DNA from: an uncultured Eubacteriales bacterium
GTDB taxonomy: Bacteria; Bacillota; Clostridia; Oscillospirales; Acutalibacteraceae
DNA length: 27,079 nt
Direction of reading: 5' to 3'
Assembly (NCBI GenBank): GCA_934444695.1
Contig: CAKSDF010000008.1
Location: 1-27,079, forward strand
The notes below the pieces were generated by a model. It had not been told where the DNA came from. It worked only from the letters and a program-made list of their open reading frames with translations, and did no database searches. Positions 6,508-13,475 of the stretch are shown here, one piece after another. The stretch's first letter is position 1; each line of letters starts with the position of its first letter. The position numbers were made by a program, and so were the translations under genes.

Positions 6508-6770
6508 GACAGCGCCGCGCAATTCGGCAAGCAGATTCGGCGAGAGATTTTTCGTCAGGTCAGGATTTGAAACGCGAAAGAATACACCCCAGGGTGTATC
6601 TGAAAACGCATGATGTGACCGGCAGCGAGGGATTTTTACGTTGCGCAAGACATTTTTTCGCAGGAATACTGACGTATTTCAAGGAAAAATGATGCGGCGC
6701 ACCGCAAAAAGGCCCGCTGTCCGGGTGCGTTGGGAGGTTTCAGATACGCCCTAAGACAGCGCCGCGCAAA
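6508..6770. repeat. Dispersed intergenic repeat, copy B (best preserved)
   Basis: The span between the GNAT and DUF2284 genes. It is bounded by direct copies of GACAGCGCCGCGCAA (6508 and 6754) and contains GGTGTATCTGAAAAC (about 6594) with its inverted partner GTTTCAGATACGCC (about 6737). The 65-bp block shared with 3432-3496 lies at 6660-6724. Both flanking genes end at or inside it: the GNAT stop is adjacent and the last codons of the DUF2284 gene lie in the right boundary copy. Open frames across it look like chance. Confidence 0.75.
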
Positions 6771-7341
6771 TCGGCAGCGGGAGCGCCGGCTTTCCGCTCC
6801 ACAAAAACGCGGCCATTGCCGTGTCGTATTCCGGCAGGCCTTCCGGGCTCCACAGCAGCCGGATGGACAGCTGCTCCAGCGCCAGCTTCCCAAGATCGAA
6901 CCCAAAGGCGGAAAAGGAATAGCGCAGCCGATCCGGCATTCGGCATGGCGCTCCCTCCGGCCGCGTGCACCGTTCGCACTGCTCACAGCGGCCGGCCGCG
7001 ATACTGAGCGTCCCGGGGAACTGCTTCTCCAGCGCAAGCTGCGTGGCAAGCAGCTGTTTTTTCACCGTACCATAGCAGCGCTTGCGAAGCTGCTCTGTTT
7101 CTTCCGGCGAAGCTGCGGCACGGCGCGTTTCCTCGCTGTATATCACGCGGACGGCGATCAGCGTCACATCGGAAAACGGAGAAAAGAACGCCTCCGCCTC
7201 TGGTACGCCGGGCGGGCAGGACCAGACGCGGCCGTAGTCCGGGCACGCCTTGCAGGCGTCGCGAAAGCGTGCCGGAAAGCGGTATTCGGAAAGCCAGCGG
7301 CTGACGGGCAGCGTTGCCGTTTCTACCTGTGTCGTATACAT
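6751..7341 (-). CDS. DUF2284 cysteine-rich predicted metal-binding protein
   Basis: A 196-residue member of the DUF2284 family of presumed metal-binding proteins. The motif CKACPDYGRVWSCPPG near residue 30 and a second cluster, CEQCERCTRPEGAPCRMPDR, near residue 120 give the cysteine pattern of the family, which may hold an iron-sulfur cluster or zinc. FGFDLGKL follows, as is common in these proteins. The start at 7341 is preceded by AAGGAGGT at seven bases. The final codons (PICAALS) lie in a copy of the dispersed repeat boundary, so the C-terminus may have been altered by that element. The function of the family is not established and no link to eut is evident. Confidence 0.78.
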   Translation of the reverse strand: MYTTQVETATLPVSRWLSEYRFPARFRDACKACPDYGRVWSCPPGVPEAEAFFSPFSDVTLIAVRVIYSEETRRAAASPEETEQLRKRCYGTVKKQLLATQLALEKQFPGTLSIAAGRCEQCERCTRPEGAPCRMPDRLRYSFSAFGFDLGKLALEQLSIRLLWSPEGLPEYDTAMAAFLWSGKPALPLPICAALS

Positions 7342-7361
7342 GATCTGTACCTCCTTACCCG

Positions 7362-7391
7362 AGTATAGCATACGGCCAATGCGGCTGTAAA
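7362..7391 (-). promoter_or_regulatory. Promoter of the DUF2284 gene
   Basis: On the minus strand TTTACA (7391-7386), 18 bases, TATACT (7367-7362), just before the AAGGAGGT ribosome site. Confidence 0.55.
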
Positions 7392-7464
7392 GCCTGAACG
7401 TTTGTCTAAAACAACCAACCCGCGTCGGTTTTTTCGTGGATTGTTGTTTTTGTTGATATATTTC

Positions 7465-7493
7465 TTGACAGAGAACCGGTCGCCTGCTAGAAT
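7465..7493 (+). promoter_or_regulatory. Main eut operon promoter (before eutS)
   Basis: TTGACA (7465-7470), a 17-base spacer, TAGAAT (7488-7493): near-consensus sigma-70 spacing and sequence. Transcription would start near 7500, leaving a structured leader of about 210 bases. The spacer holds AACCGGTCG, shared with the eutG promoter. Confidence 0.8.
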
Positions 7494-7549
7494 AAAGCCA
7501 TAGTACTGAGTCTCGATTCGAGGCTTGCAAAAGTGAACATCAGTATGAG

Positions 7550-7631
7550 GTGCGGGCGCGGCGCAGCGTGAGCACTGTACTTTGAAGCGAGGAAGCTTCT
7601 GTAAATTATGATATTTACAGGGGCTTTTTTT
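7550..7631 (+). promoter_or_regulatory. ANTAR antiterminator leader of eutS
   Basis: P1 (7550-7575) has an outer GTGC/GCAC helix, a 2x2 internal loop, an inner 4-bp helix and loop GGCGCA. An 8-nt linker follows. P2 (7584-7599) has GAAGC/GCTTC with loop GAGGAA. The intrinsic terminator is a 14-bp stem (7593-7606 with 7613-7626) with seven T to 7631. The P2 3' arm (7595-7599) lies inside the terminator 5' arm, so the two structures exclude each other. An additional hairpin (GTCTCG/CGAGGC, near 7510-7524) and a TACTGA/TCAGTA pairing lie upstream. Confidence 0.78.
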
Positions 7632-7710
7632 GCTACCGCGGACTTCCGCACCAATCGAAATGGCGTTGCAGCCAGATGCAGCGGTCAGAGATATGGGAGG
7701 TGACGCTGGC

Positions 7711-8061
7711 TTGGTTGAGCTGGATGAAAAGAAGAGGATCATACAGGAGTTTGTGCCCGGAAAACAGGTAACGCTGGCGCATGTGATCGCGAATCCGACC
7801 GAAGATCTGTATGCAAAGCTCGGCCTGATCGACGCGGAGGGCTCCATCGGGATCATGACGATCACGCCAAGCGAAGGGGCCATGATCGCGGCCGACGTCG
7901 CGGCAAAGGCGGCGAATGTGGCGATCGGCTTTGTCGACCGCTTCAACGGTTCGCTTGTCATCACGGGCGATGTGGCGGCGGTAGAGGCTGCGCTGAAGGA
8001 TGTGATGCGGGTGCTGTGCGACATGATGGGTTTTTCTCCCGCGCCCATCAGCAAGACCTGA
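7711..8061 (+). CDS. eutS: EutS, hexameric BMC shell protein
   Basis: A 116-residue circularly permuted BMC-domain protein that tiles facets of the ethanolamine microcompartment shell. DEKKRIIQEFVPGKQVTLAH and GIMTITPSEGAMIAADVAAK match EutS closely, and FVDRFNGSLVITGDVAAVE continues the fold. The start is uncertain. TTG at 7711 is favoured because GGGAGG lies ten bases upstream and it gives the normal family length. An in-frame ATG at 7693 and a longer frame back to 7630 lack ribosome sites. It is first in the operon behind the ANTAR leader, with four bases between it and eutP. The start codon is rare, which may temper its level relative to the major EutM proteins. Confidence 0.9.
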   Translation: MVELDEKKRIIQEFVPGKQVTLAHVIANPTEDLYAKLGLIDAEGSIGIMTITPSEGAMIAADVAAKAANVAIGFVDRFNGSLVITGDVAAVEAALKDVMRVLCDMMGFSPAPISKT

Positions 8062-8065
8062 GCGC

Positions 8066-8515
8066 ATGAAAAAAGAACAGACACGGGTCATCCTAATCGG
8101 CCGCACGACAGCCGGGAAAACAACGCTCTGCCAGCGCATTTCCCACGAGGAGCTAAACTACCGCAAGACGCAGACGATAACGGTCGTGAACGGCCGGATG
8201 ATCGACACACCGGGCGAATATCTGGAGCGGCGCAGCTTCCGCGGCGCGCTGATGGTAAGCTCCGTTGACGCCGATGTGGTGGTTCTGGTGCAGGACGCGA
8301 CAGAAAACGGGACGATGTTTCCGCCCTCGTTCAGCAGTATGTTTTCAAAGCCGACCGTCGGCGTGGTCACAAAGAGAGATCTTGCTACGTCGGAGCAGCT
8401 GGATAAGGCGCAGAAATACCTGCGTCTGGCCGGCGTAAAACAGACGTTTATCATCAGCAACGTGACCGGCGAGGGTATCGCGGAGCTGATTCAATACCTT
8501 GGTTTGGAGATGTGA
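8066..8515 (+). CDS. eutP: EutP, Ras-like P-loop NTPase
   Basis: A 149-residue P-loop protein of the EutP/PduV family. The Walker A loop GRTTAGKTT is at residues 12-20, the G3-type DTPGEY near 48, and a G4-type TKRD near 100 in place of the usual NKxD. EutP-family proteins associate with microcompartments, and one has been reported to have acetate-kinase activity, so it may complete acetyl-phosphate to acetate conversion here, where no ack gene is seen. It follows eutS by four bases and ends just before eutV. The role is not settled from sequence. Confidence 0.9.
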   Translation: MKKEQTRVILIGRTTAGKTTLCQRISHEELNYRKTQTITVVNGRMIDTPGEYLERRSFRGALMVSSVDADVVVLVQDATENGTMFPPSFSSMFSKPTVGVVTKRDLATSEQLDKAQKYLRLAGVKQTFIISNVTGEGIAELIQYLGLEM

Positions 8516-8526
8516 GGGGGGCTTTC

Positions 8527-9111
8527 ATGCAGAGCTATGATCTTCGCGTCGTGATCGCAGACGATGAGCCGATTACAAAAATGGATCTCGCGGAGATTCT
8601 GACCGGTGTGGGCTACAAGATCGCGGCGGAGGCGTCGGACGGCTTCGACGCCGTGGAGGCTTGCCGGAAGCACCACCCGGATCTGGTGCTGCTGGATATC
8701 AAGATGCCGTTTCTGGATGGGTTATCTGCAGCGAAAATCATCGCGGAGGAAAATCTGGCCGGAACGATCATGCTTCTGACCGCATACAGCGAGCGCGAGT
8801 TTATCGAAAGGGCGAAGGTTTCCGGCGTGAGCGGCTATCTGGTCAAGCCCATCGATGAGAAGTCCCTGATCCCCAGCATTGAGCTTGCCGTTGCGCGCAG
8901 TCAGGATATCCACCGGCTGCGCAAGGATTATGAAAAGGTATCCTCCCGGCTGGAGGACAGAGGCGTTATCGAAAAGGCAAAGGGCCTTGTCATGGCTGAG
9001 CAGGAGATGACGGAGCAGCAGGCGTACGACTACATACGGGGGCTCAGCCTGACCAAACACCTGTCCATGCGGAAGGTTTCAGAAATGCTTCTGCGCAGGA
9101 GCGGAGAATAG
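8527..9111 (+). CDS. eutV: EutV, ANTAR response regulator
   Basis: A 194-residue RNA-binding response regulator that prevents transcription termination. The receiver domain has the acidic pair in VVIADDEP, the phospho-acceptor Asp in LVLLDIKMPF, Thr in LLTAY and Lys in YLVKPID. A coiled linker leads to a C-terminal ANTAR domain (KGLVMAEQEMTEQQAYDYIR to SMRKVSEMLL). The ATG at 8527 is used, with GAGGGGGG six bases before it. An upstream GTG at 8512 overlaps the eutP stop and is less likely. Its probable targets are visible in this window as paired hairpins before eutS, eutA and eutG, plus the riboswitch RNA. Confidence 0.93.
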   Translation: MQSYDLRVVIADDEPITKMDLAEILTGVGYKIAAEASDGFDAVEACRKHHPDLVLLDIKMPFLDGLSAAKIIAEENLAGTIMLLTAYSEREFIERAKVSGVSGYLVKPIDEKSLIPSIELAVARSQDIHRLRKDYEKVSSRLEDRGVIEKAKGLVMAEQEMTEQQAYDYIRGLSLTKHLSMRKVSEMLLRRSGE

Positions 9112-9114
9112 CGC

Positions 9115-10527
9115 ATGGATACGATCTTTCAGCTCTGCCGCAAATATACGGTGCTGTCTGATCCGGAGATCGAGCAGATCTGCCGCATTTCCGCGTTCCT
9201 GCAGCTCATCGCCGACCTCACCGACGCAGATATTTTTATCGACTGCCCTTGCCGCGCACGCGACGCGATCGTCGTCGCGGAAGCAAAGCCGTCCGCCGTC
9301 CCCTCCTCCTATCAGGGTACTGTGGTCGGCATGCTTGCAAAGGAGGAAAACGAGCCTGCGGTCGCACGCTCTTTGCGGCTGGGCATCGCGACAAAGCAAA
9401 TGAAAGCGGTCACGCAGGAAAACAGCTGCACCATTCAGTCCGTCGTTCCGATCAAGCATGAGGGGCACGTCATCGGTGTTCTGATCCAGGAGCGGCGGAC
9501 AGAGAACCAACCGCCGACAGAGGTTCGGACAGAATATGGCCGCGCCACGCCGTCGGCGCCGCCCGGCGGACGACCGCAGCTCGGCGGCATCCAGCATTGG
9601 TTGCCGGAGGAAATCGACGAGGCGCTGCTGATCGTGAATAAGGCCGGCATCATCACCTATCGAAACTCTCCCGCCCAGAAGCTGTATCAGAAGTTCGGCT
9701 ATGTGGAGGACGTGCTTGGCCAGCCGTGCGACAACGTGTTCTTTGTCGATCCGCTCACCGTGGAATCCGTCAGCAAGATCGAAGTGGACGTCGGCCATCA
9801 CACGGTCAACGTGACGCGCGTCCCGCTGGGCAGCAACGATATGGAGTTTGCCCTGATCATCCGGGACATCACATACCGGCGCAGCCAGGAAAAGGAGCTT
9901 GTTCTGAAATCGGTCGCCATTAAGGAAATGCACCACCGGGTCAAAAACAACCTCCAGACGATCGCAAGCCTCCTGCGACTGCAAATGCGGCGGACAGAGG
10001 GCGTTGAAACAAGGCTCGTGCTGGAGGAGAGCATGAACCGGATCCTTGCCATCGCCAGCACACACCAGCTGCTTTCGCAAAGCGGCATCGACACGGTCAT
10101 GCTCAGGCAGGTCATCGACGACATCAAGACCAATGTACTGCGCAGCTTCGCCAGCCGGAATTTTCGCGTCACGGTCCGTGTGGAGGGCGGCGACTTCATG
10201 GTAGAGTCCGACATTGCCACCTCCGTGGCGCTGGTCATCAACGAGCTTCTGCACAATTCGCTGAAATACGCATTCCCGGACGGCCGCGCCGGAACGGTCA
10301 TCATTCGTGTCGCCCGCGGGGATCTGTATTCCCGCATTCAGGTGCTCGACGACGGCTGCGGCTTTGATGTGGACAGCATTGTGAATCACAGTCTTGGGCT
10401 CTCCATTGTGCAGACGCTGGTCAAGGACAAGCTGTTCGGTGCATTTGAATTGGAATCCGATACATCCGGTACGCGCTGTACCTTTGACTTCCGAAATCAA
10501 ATCATGACCATCGACGGCGCGACGTAG
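9115..10527 (+). CDS. eutW: EutW, sensor histidine kinase
   Basis: This 470-residue soluble kinase is expected to sense ethanolamine and phosphorylate EutV. The N-terminal 150 residues look like the HisK_N sensory domain of EutW/Pdtas-type kinases. A PAS-like domain follows (EEIDEALLIVNKAGIITYRN onward, about 165-260). The HisKA_2 box is KEMHHRVKNNLQTIASLLRL with the phospho-His in HHRVKNN. The HATPase domain has the N-box ELLHNSLKYAFPDG and G-box DDGCGFDVDS and SLGLSIVQTLV. No membrane helices are seen, so it should be cytosolic. It begins three bases after eutV. Its last codons and stop (10525-10527) lie inside the first ANTAR hairpin of the next leader. Confidence 0.92.
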   Translation: MDTIFQLCRKYTVLSDPEIEQICRISAFLQLIADLTDADIFIDCPCRARDAIVVAEAKPSAVPSSYQGTVVGMLAKEENEPAVARSLRLGIATKQMKAVTQENSCTIQSVVPIKHEGHVIGVLIQERRTENQPPTEVRTEYGRATPSAPPGGRPQLGGIQHWLPEEIDEALLIVNKAGIITYRNSPAQKLYQKFGYVEDVLGQPCDNVFFVDPLTVESVSKIEVDVGHHTVNVTRVPLGSNDMEFALIIRDITYRRSQEKELVLKSVAIKEMHHRVKNNLQTIASLLRLQMRRTEGVETRLVLEESMNRILAIASTHQLLSQSGIDTVMLRQVIDDIKTNVLRSFASRNFRVTVRVEGGDFMVESDIATSVALVINELLHNSLKYAFPDGRAGTVIIRVARGDLYSRIQVLDDGCGFDVDSIVNHSLGLSIVQTLVKDKLFGAFELESDTSGTRCTFDFRNQIMTIDGAT

Positions 10528-10604
10528 TGCCGCCGGACGGTTCGAGCGACGCAGCCCGAACGCAGGAGAGGGATCCCCTCCCTGTGCGTTCGGGCTGTTT
10601 TTTT
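10515..10604 (+). promoter_or_regulatory. ANTAR antiterminator between eutW and eutA
   Basis: P1 (10515-10532) is a 6-bp stem, CGGCGC with GTGCCG, and loop GACGTA. A 7-nt linker follows. P2 (10540-10561) is GTTCG, A-C mismatch, GC, loop GACGCA, GC, CGAAC. The terminator is a 13-bp stem (10552-10564 with 10585-10597), an internal GGAG/CTCC extension and seven T (10598-10604). The P2 3' arm is within the terminator 5' arm. P1 overlaps the eutW stop codon, so translating ribosomes could disturb it. Without EutV-P the structural genes from eutA on would be shut off while eutVW stay expressed. Confidence 0.78.
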
Positions 10605-10633
10605 ACCTTTATCACAGGAAAGCAGGTGGTTTT

Positions 10634-12064
10634 TTGCACGAGGTGATCCTAAGCGTCGGCATCGACATCGGTACCTCAACGACCCAGCTGATCTTCAGCC
10701 GCCTTACGCTGGAAAACCGGGCCAGCAGCTATATGGCCCCGCGCATTGCGATCGTGGACAAGCAGGTCATCTACCGCAGCAAGATCTACTTCACGCCGCT
10801 GCGCTCGGCAACGGAGATCGACGCCGAGTCCGTCAAAAAAATCGTGCGCGCCGAATATTCCGCCGCAGGCATGACGCCGGCGGACATCCGCACCGGCGCG
10901 GTCATCATCACGGGAGAAACGGCGCGAAAACGGAACGCGAATGAGGTTCTGGCGGCGCTTTCCGATCTGGCCGGAGACTTTGTCGTGGCCACCGCCGGCC
11001 CGGATCTGGAATCCGTTCTGGCCGCGCGCGGCGCGGGCGCGGACACGCTCTCCAAACAGCACCGCACCGTCGTGGCGAATCTGGACATTGGCGGCGGGAC
11101 CAGCAACCTCGCGCTCTATGAAAAGGGCGCGCTGCGCGGCGTGTGCTGTCTTGACATCGGCGGGCGGCTGATCAAGCTTCAGGACGGGAAAATCAGCTAC
11201 ATTTTTCCCAAGATCCGCGCCTTGGCGCAGGCGGGCGGGATATCGCTCTCGGTCGGCGACGCGGCGGAGCCGGAAACGCTGCTCACCGTCTGCCGCCTGA
11301 TGGCAGGGCAGCTTGCGCAGGCGCTGCATCTGCTGCCGCCGGACGCGGCGCACGCCGGTATGTACACGAACGGCGGGCGGCCGCTTCCTGACCAGCCGCG
11401 CGTGCGCGCCGTGACCTATTCCGGCGGCGTGGCGGACTGTATCCCGGCTTCTTCCGAGCAGGAGCTGTTCCGCTACGGCGATATCGGCGTCCTGCTTGGG
11501 CAGGCCATCCGGGAGGAACCGGCGCTTTCCGGGATAGAGCAGTATACGGCGCTGGAAACCATCCGCGCGACCGTTGTCGGCGCGGGCACCCACACCACAG
11601 AGGTCAGCGGAAGTACCATCCGCTATGACAGAACGCGTCTTCCGATTAAGAACATCCCGATCCTGAAGGTATCTGCGGAGGATGAGGCCTCGCTGGATAC
11701 ACTGAAGGCTTCCATACAAAACCAACTGCCGCTGTATATGCCTGAGGGCGGCGCGGAGCAGATCGCGATCGCCTTTCAGGGCGCGAAGCGTACAGGCTTT
11801 GCCGACATTCAGGCATTGGCAGCCGCAATTATTGAAGCTGCGAAGGAGGTGATCAGCAGCAGATTCCCCTTGATCCTGGTGGTGGAGCAAGACATCGGCA
11901 AGGTGCTTGGAAATGCGCTCAATGTGTTGCTGCGGCATGAGAAGGAGGTCATCTGCATCGATGGCATCCATACCGCAAGCGGCGATTACATTGACATTGG
12001 CGAGCCGGTTGCCGGAGGGCAGGTCCTACCCATCGTGATCAAGACTCTGATCTTCAATTCTTAA
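10634..12064 (+). CDS. eutA: EutA, ethanolamine ammonia-lyase reactivase
   Basis: A 476-residue actin/Hsp70-fold ATPase that exchanges damaged cobalamin in EutBC for fresh adenosylcobalamin. Phosphate-binding loops are visible at the N-terminus (GIDIGTSTTQLIFS) and near residue 155 (NLDIGGGTSNLALYEKG). The C-terminal half ends with VEQDIGKVLGNAL and DIGEPVAGGQVLPIVIKTLI, typical of EutA. The start is TTG at 10634, with AGCAGGTGG just upstream. No ATG gives the conserved N-terminus. It is the first gene behind the second antiterminator and is followed 22 bases later by eutB. Confidence 0.93.
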   Translation: MHEVILSVGIDIGTSTTQLIFSRLTLENRASSYMAPRIAIVDKQVIYRSKIYFTPLRSATEIDAESVKKIVRAEYSAAGMTPADIRTGAVIITGETARKRNANEVLAALSDLAGDFVVATAGPDLESVLAARGAGADTLSKQHRTVVANLDIGGGTSNLALYEKGALRGVCCLDIGGRLIKLQDGKISYIFPKIRALAQAGGISLSVGDAAEPETLLTVCRLMAGQLAQALHLLPPDAAHAGMYTNGGRPLPDQPRVRAVTYSGGVADCIPASSEQELFRYGDIGVLLGQAIREEPALSGIEQYTALETIRATVVGAGTHTTEVSGSTIRYDRTRLPIKNIPILKVSAEDEASLDTLKASIQNQLPLYMPEGGAEQIAIAFQGAKRTGFADIQALAAAIIEAAKEVISSRFPLILVVEQDIGKVLGNALNVLLRHEKEVICIDGIHTASGDYIDIGEPVAGGQVLPIVIKTLIFNS

Positions 12065-12086
12065 CACACTAAGGGGGTTAGCAAAC

Positions 12087-13457
12087 GTGATTCTGAAAAC
12101 CAGGCTGTTTGGCCATGTCTACGAGTTCAAATCCATCCGCGAGGTCATGGCCAAGGCAAATGAGGAAAAATCCGGAGACCGGTTGGCAGGAATTGCCGCA
12201 GAGAGCGCGGAAGAGCGCGTCGCGGCAAAGGTCGTTCTCTCCAACCTCACCTTGAATGACCTGCGCAACAGTCCCGCCGTCCCGTATGAGGATGACGAGG
12301 TCACGCGCATCATTCAAGACGACATCAACGAGACCATTTTTAACGAATTCAAGGGTATGACCGTCGCGGAGTTCCGCGAATGGCTGCTGAGCGAAAAAAC
12401 GACCGGTGAAATGCTGGCGCGCGCATCGCGCGGTCTGACATCGGAGTGTATCGCAGGCGTGTGCAAGCTGATGAGCAATCTGGATCTCATCTACGGCGCG
12501 AAGAAAATGCGCGTCACCGCGCACTGCAACACGACCATCGGCCTGCCGGGTACGTTTTCCTCGCGGCTGCAGCCGAACCACACGACAGACGACCCGACCG
12601 GCATCATCGCCTCCGCCATGGAAGGTTTCTCTCTCGGGTGCGGCGACGCCGTCCTCGGCCTCAATCCGGTCGACGATTCCGTTGAAAGCGTGGCGCGCAT
12701 TCTGAAAATGTTTGACGAGTTCAAGCAGAAATGGGAGATCCCGACCCAGATCTGCGTTCTGGCGCACGTCACCACGCAGACGGCGGCGGCCAATCAGTTC
12801 GGCGCGCCGCTTGATCTGATGTTCCAGTCCATCGCAGGCTCGCAGAAGGGCAACGAGGCCTTCGGTCTGACGGCGGCCATGCTGGAGGAGGGTCGTGCGA
12901 CCATGCTCTCCCGCGGCACCTGCACCGGCCCGAACGTCATGTACTTTGAAACCGGCCAGGGCTCCGAGCTTTCGTCTGAGGCGCATAACGGCTGGGATCA
13001 GGTCACCATGGAGGCTCGCTGCTATGGCTTCGGACGGCACTACAAACCGTTCCTTGTCAATACGGTCGTCGGCTTTATCGGCCCGGAATACCTGTACGAC
13101 TCCAAGCAGGTGACGCGAGCCGGTCTGGAGGACCATTTCATGGGCAAGCTCAGCGGAATCCCCATGGGCTGCGACGCCTGCTACACCAACCACATGAAGG
13201 CCGACCAGAACGACATTGAAAATCTGGCGACGCTTCTGGTCGCGGCCGGATGCAATTACGTCATGGGCGTTCCGCAGGGCGATGACTGTATGCTGATGTA
13301 CCAATGCACCGGTTACCATGAGGCCGCCGCGCTGCGCGAGGTCTTTGGCCTGCGTCCGATTCGGGAATTTGACCTGTGGCTTGAAAAGATGGGATTCTCG
13401 GAGAACGGCAAGCTGACCCGTAAGGCGGGTGACGCTTCTGTTTTCCTGTCGAAGTAA
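12087..13457 (+). CDS. eutB: EutB, ethanolamine ammonia-lyase large subunit
   Basis: The 456-residue catalytic large subunit of adenosylcobalamin-dependent ethanolamine ammonia-lyase, which converts ethanolamine to acetaldehyde and ammonia in the microcompartment lumen. Family blocks are present in order: KMRVTAHCNTTIGLPGTFSS, GLNPVDDSVESVARIL, RGTCTGPNVMYFETGQGSEL and PMGCDACYTNHMKADQND, all lining the TIM-barrel active site. The start is GTG at 12087 with AAGGGGG about ten bases before it. Length matches the family (about 453). It is followed by eutC, and the two form the holoenzyme. Confidence 0.97.
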   Translation: MILKTRLFGHVYEFKSIREVMAKANEEKSGDRLAGIAAESAEERVAAKVVLSNLTLNDLRNSPAVPYEDDEVTRIIQDDINETIFNEFKGMTVAEFREWLLSEKTTGEMLARASRGLTSECIAGVCKLMSNLDLIYGAKKMRVTAHCNTTIGLPGTFSSRLQPNHTTDDPTGIIASAMEGFSLGCGDAVLGLNPVDDSVESVARILKMFDEFKQKWEIPTQICVLAHVTTQTAAANQFGAPLDLMFQSIAGSQKGNEAFGLTAAMLEEGRATMLSRGTCTGPNVMYFETGQGSELSSEAHNGWDQVTMEARCYGFGRHYKPFLVNTVVGFIGPEYLYDSKQVTRAGLEDHFMGKLSGIPMGCDACYTNHMKADQNDIENLATLLVAAGCNYVMGVPQGDDCMLMYQCTGYHEAAALREVFGLRPIREFDLWLEKMGFSENGKLTRKAGDASVFLSK

Positions 13458-13475
13458 GGGGGGGTGAAATCTGAC

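Noticed and set aside
5887..6648. 253-codon minus frame over the GNAT gene and the repeat
   Set aside because: Its N-terminal part is a translation of the dispersed repeat and the rest is opposite the GNAT gene.
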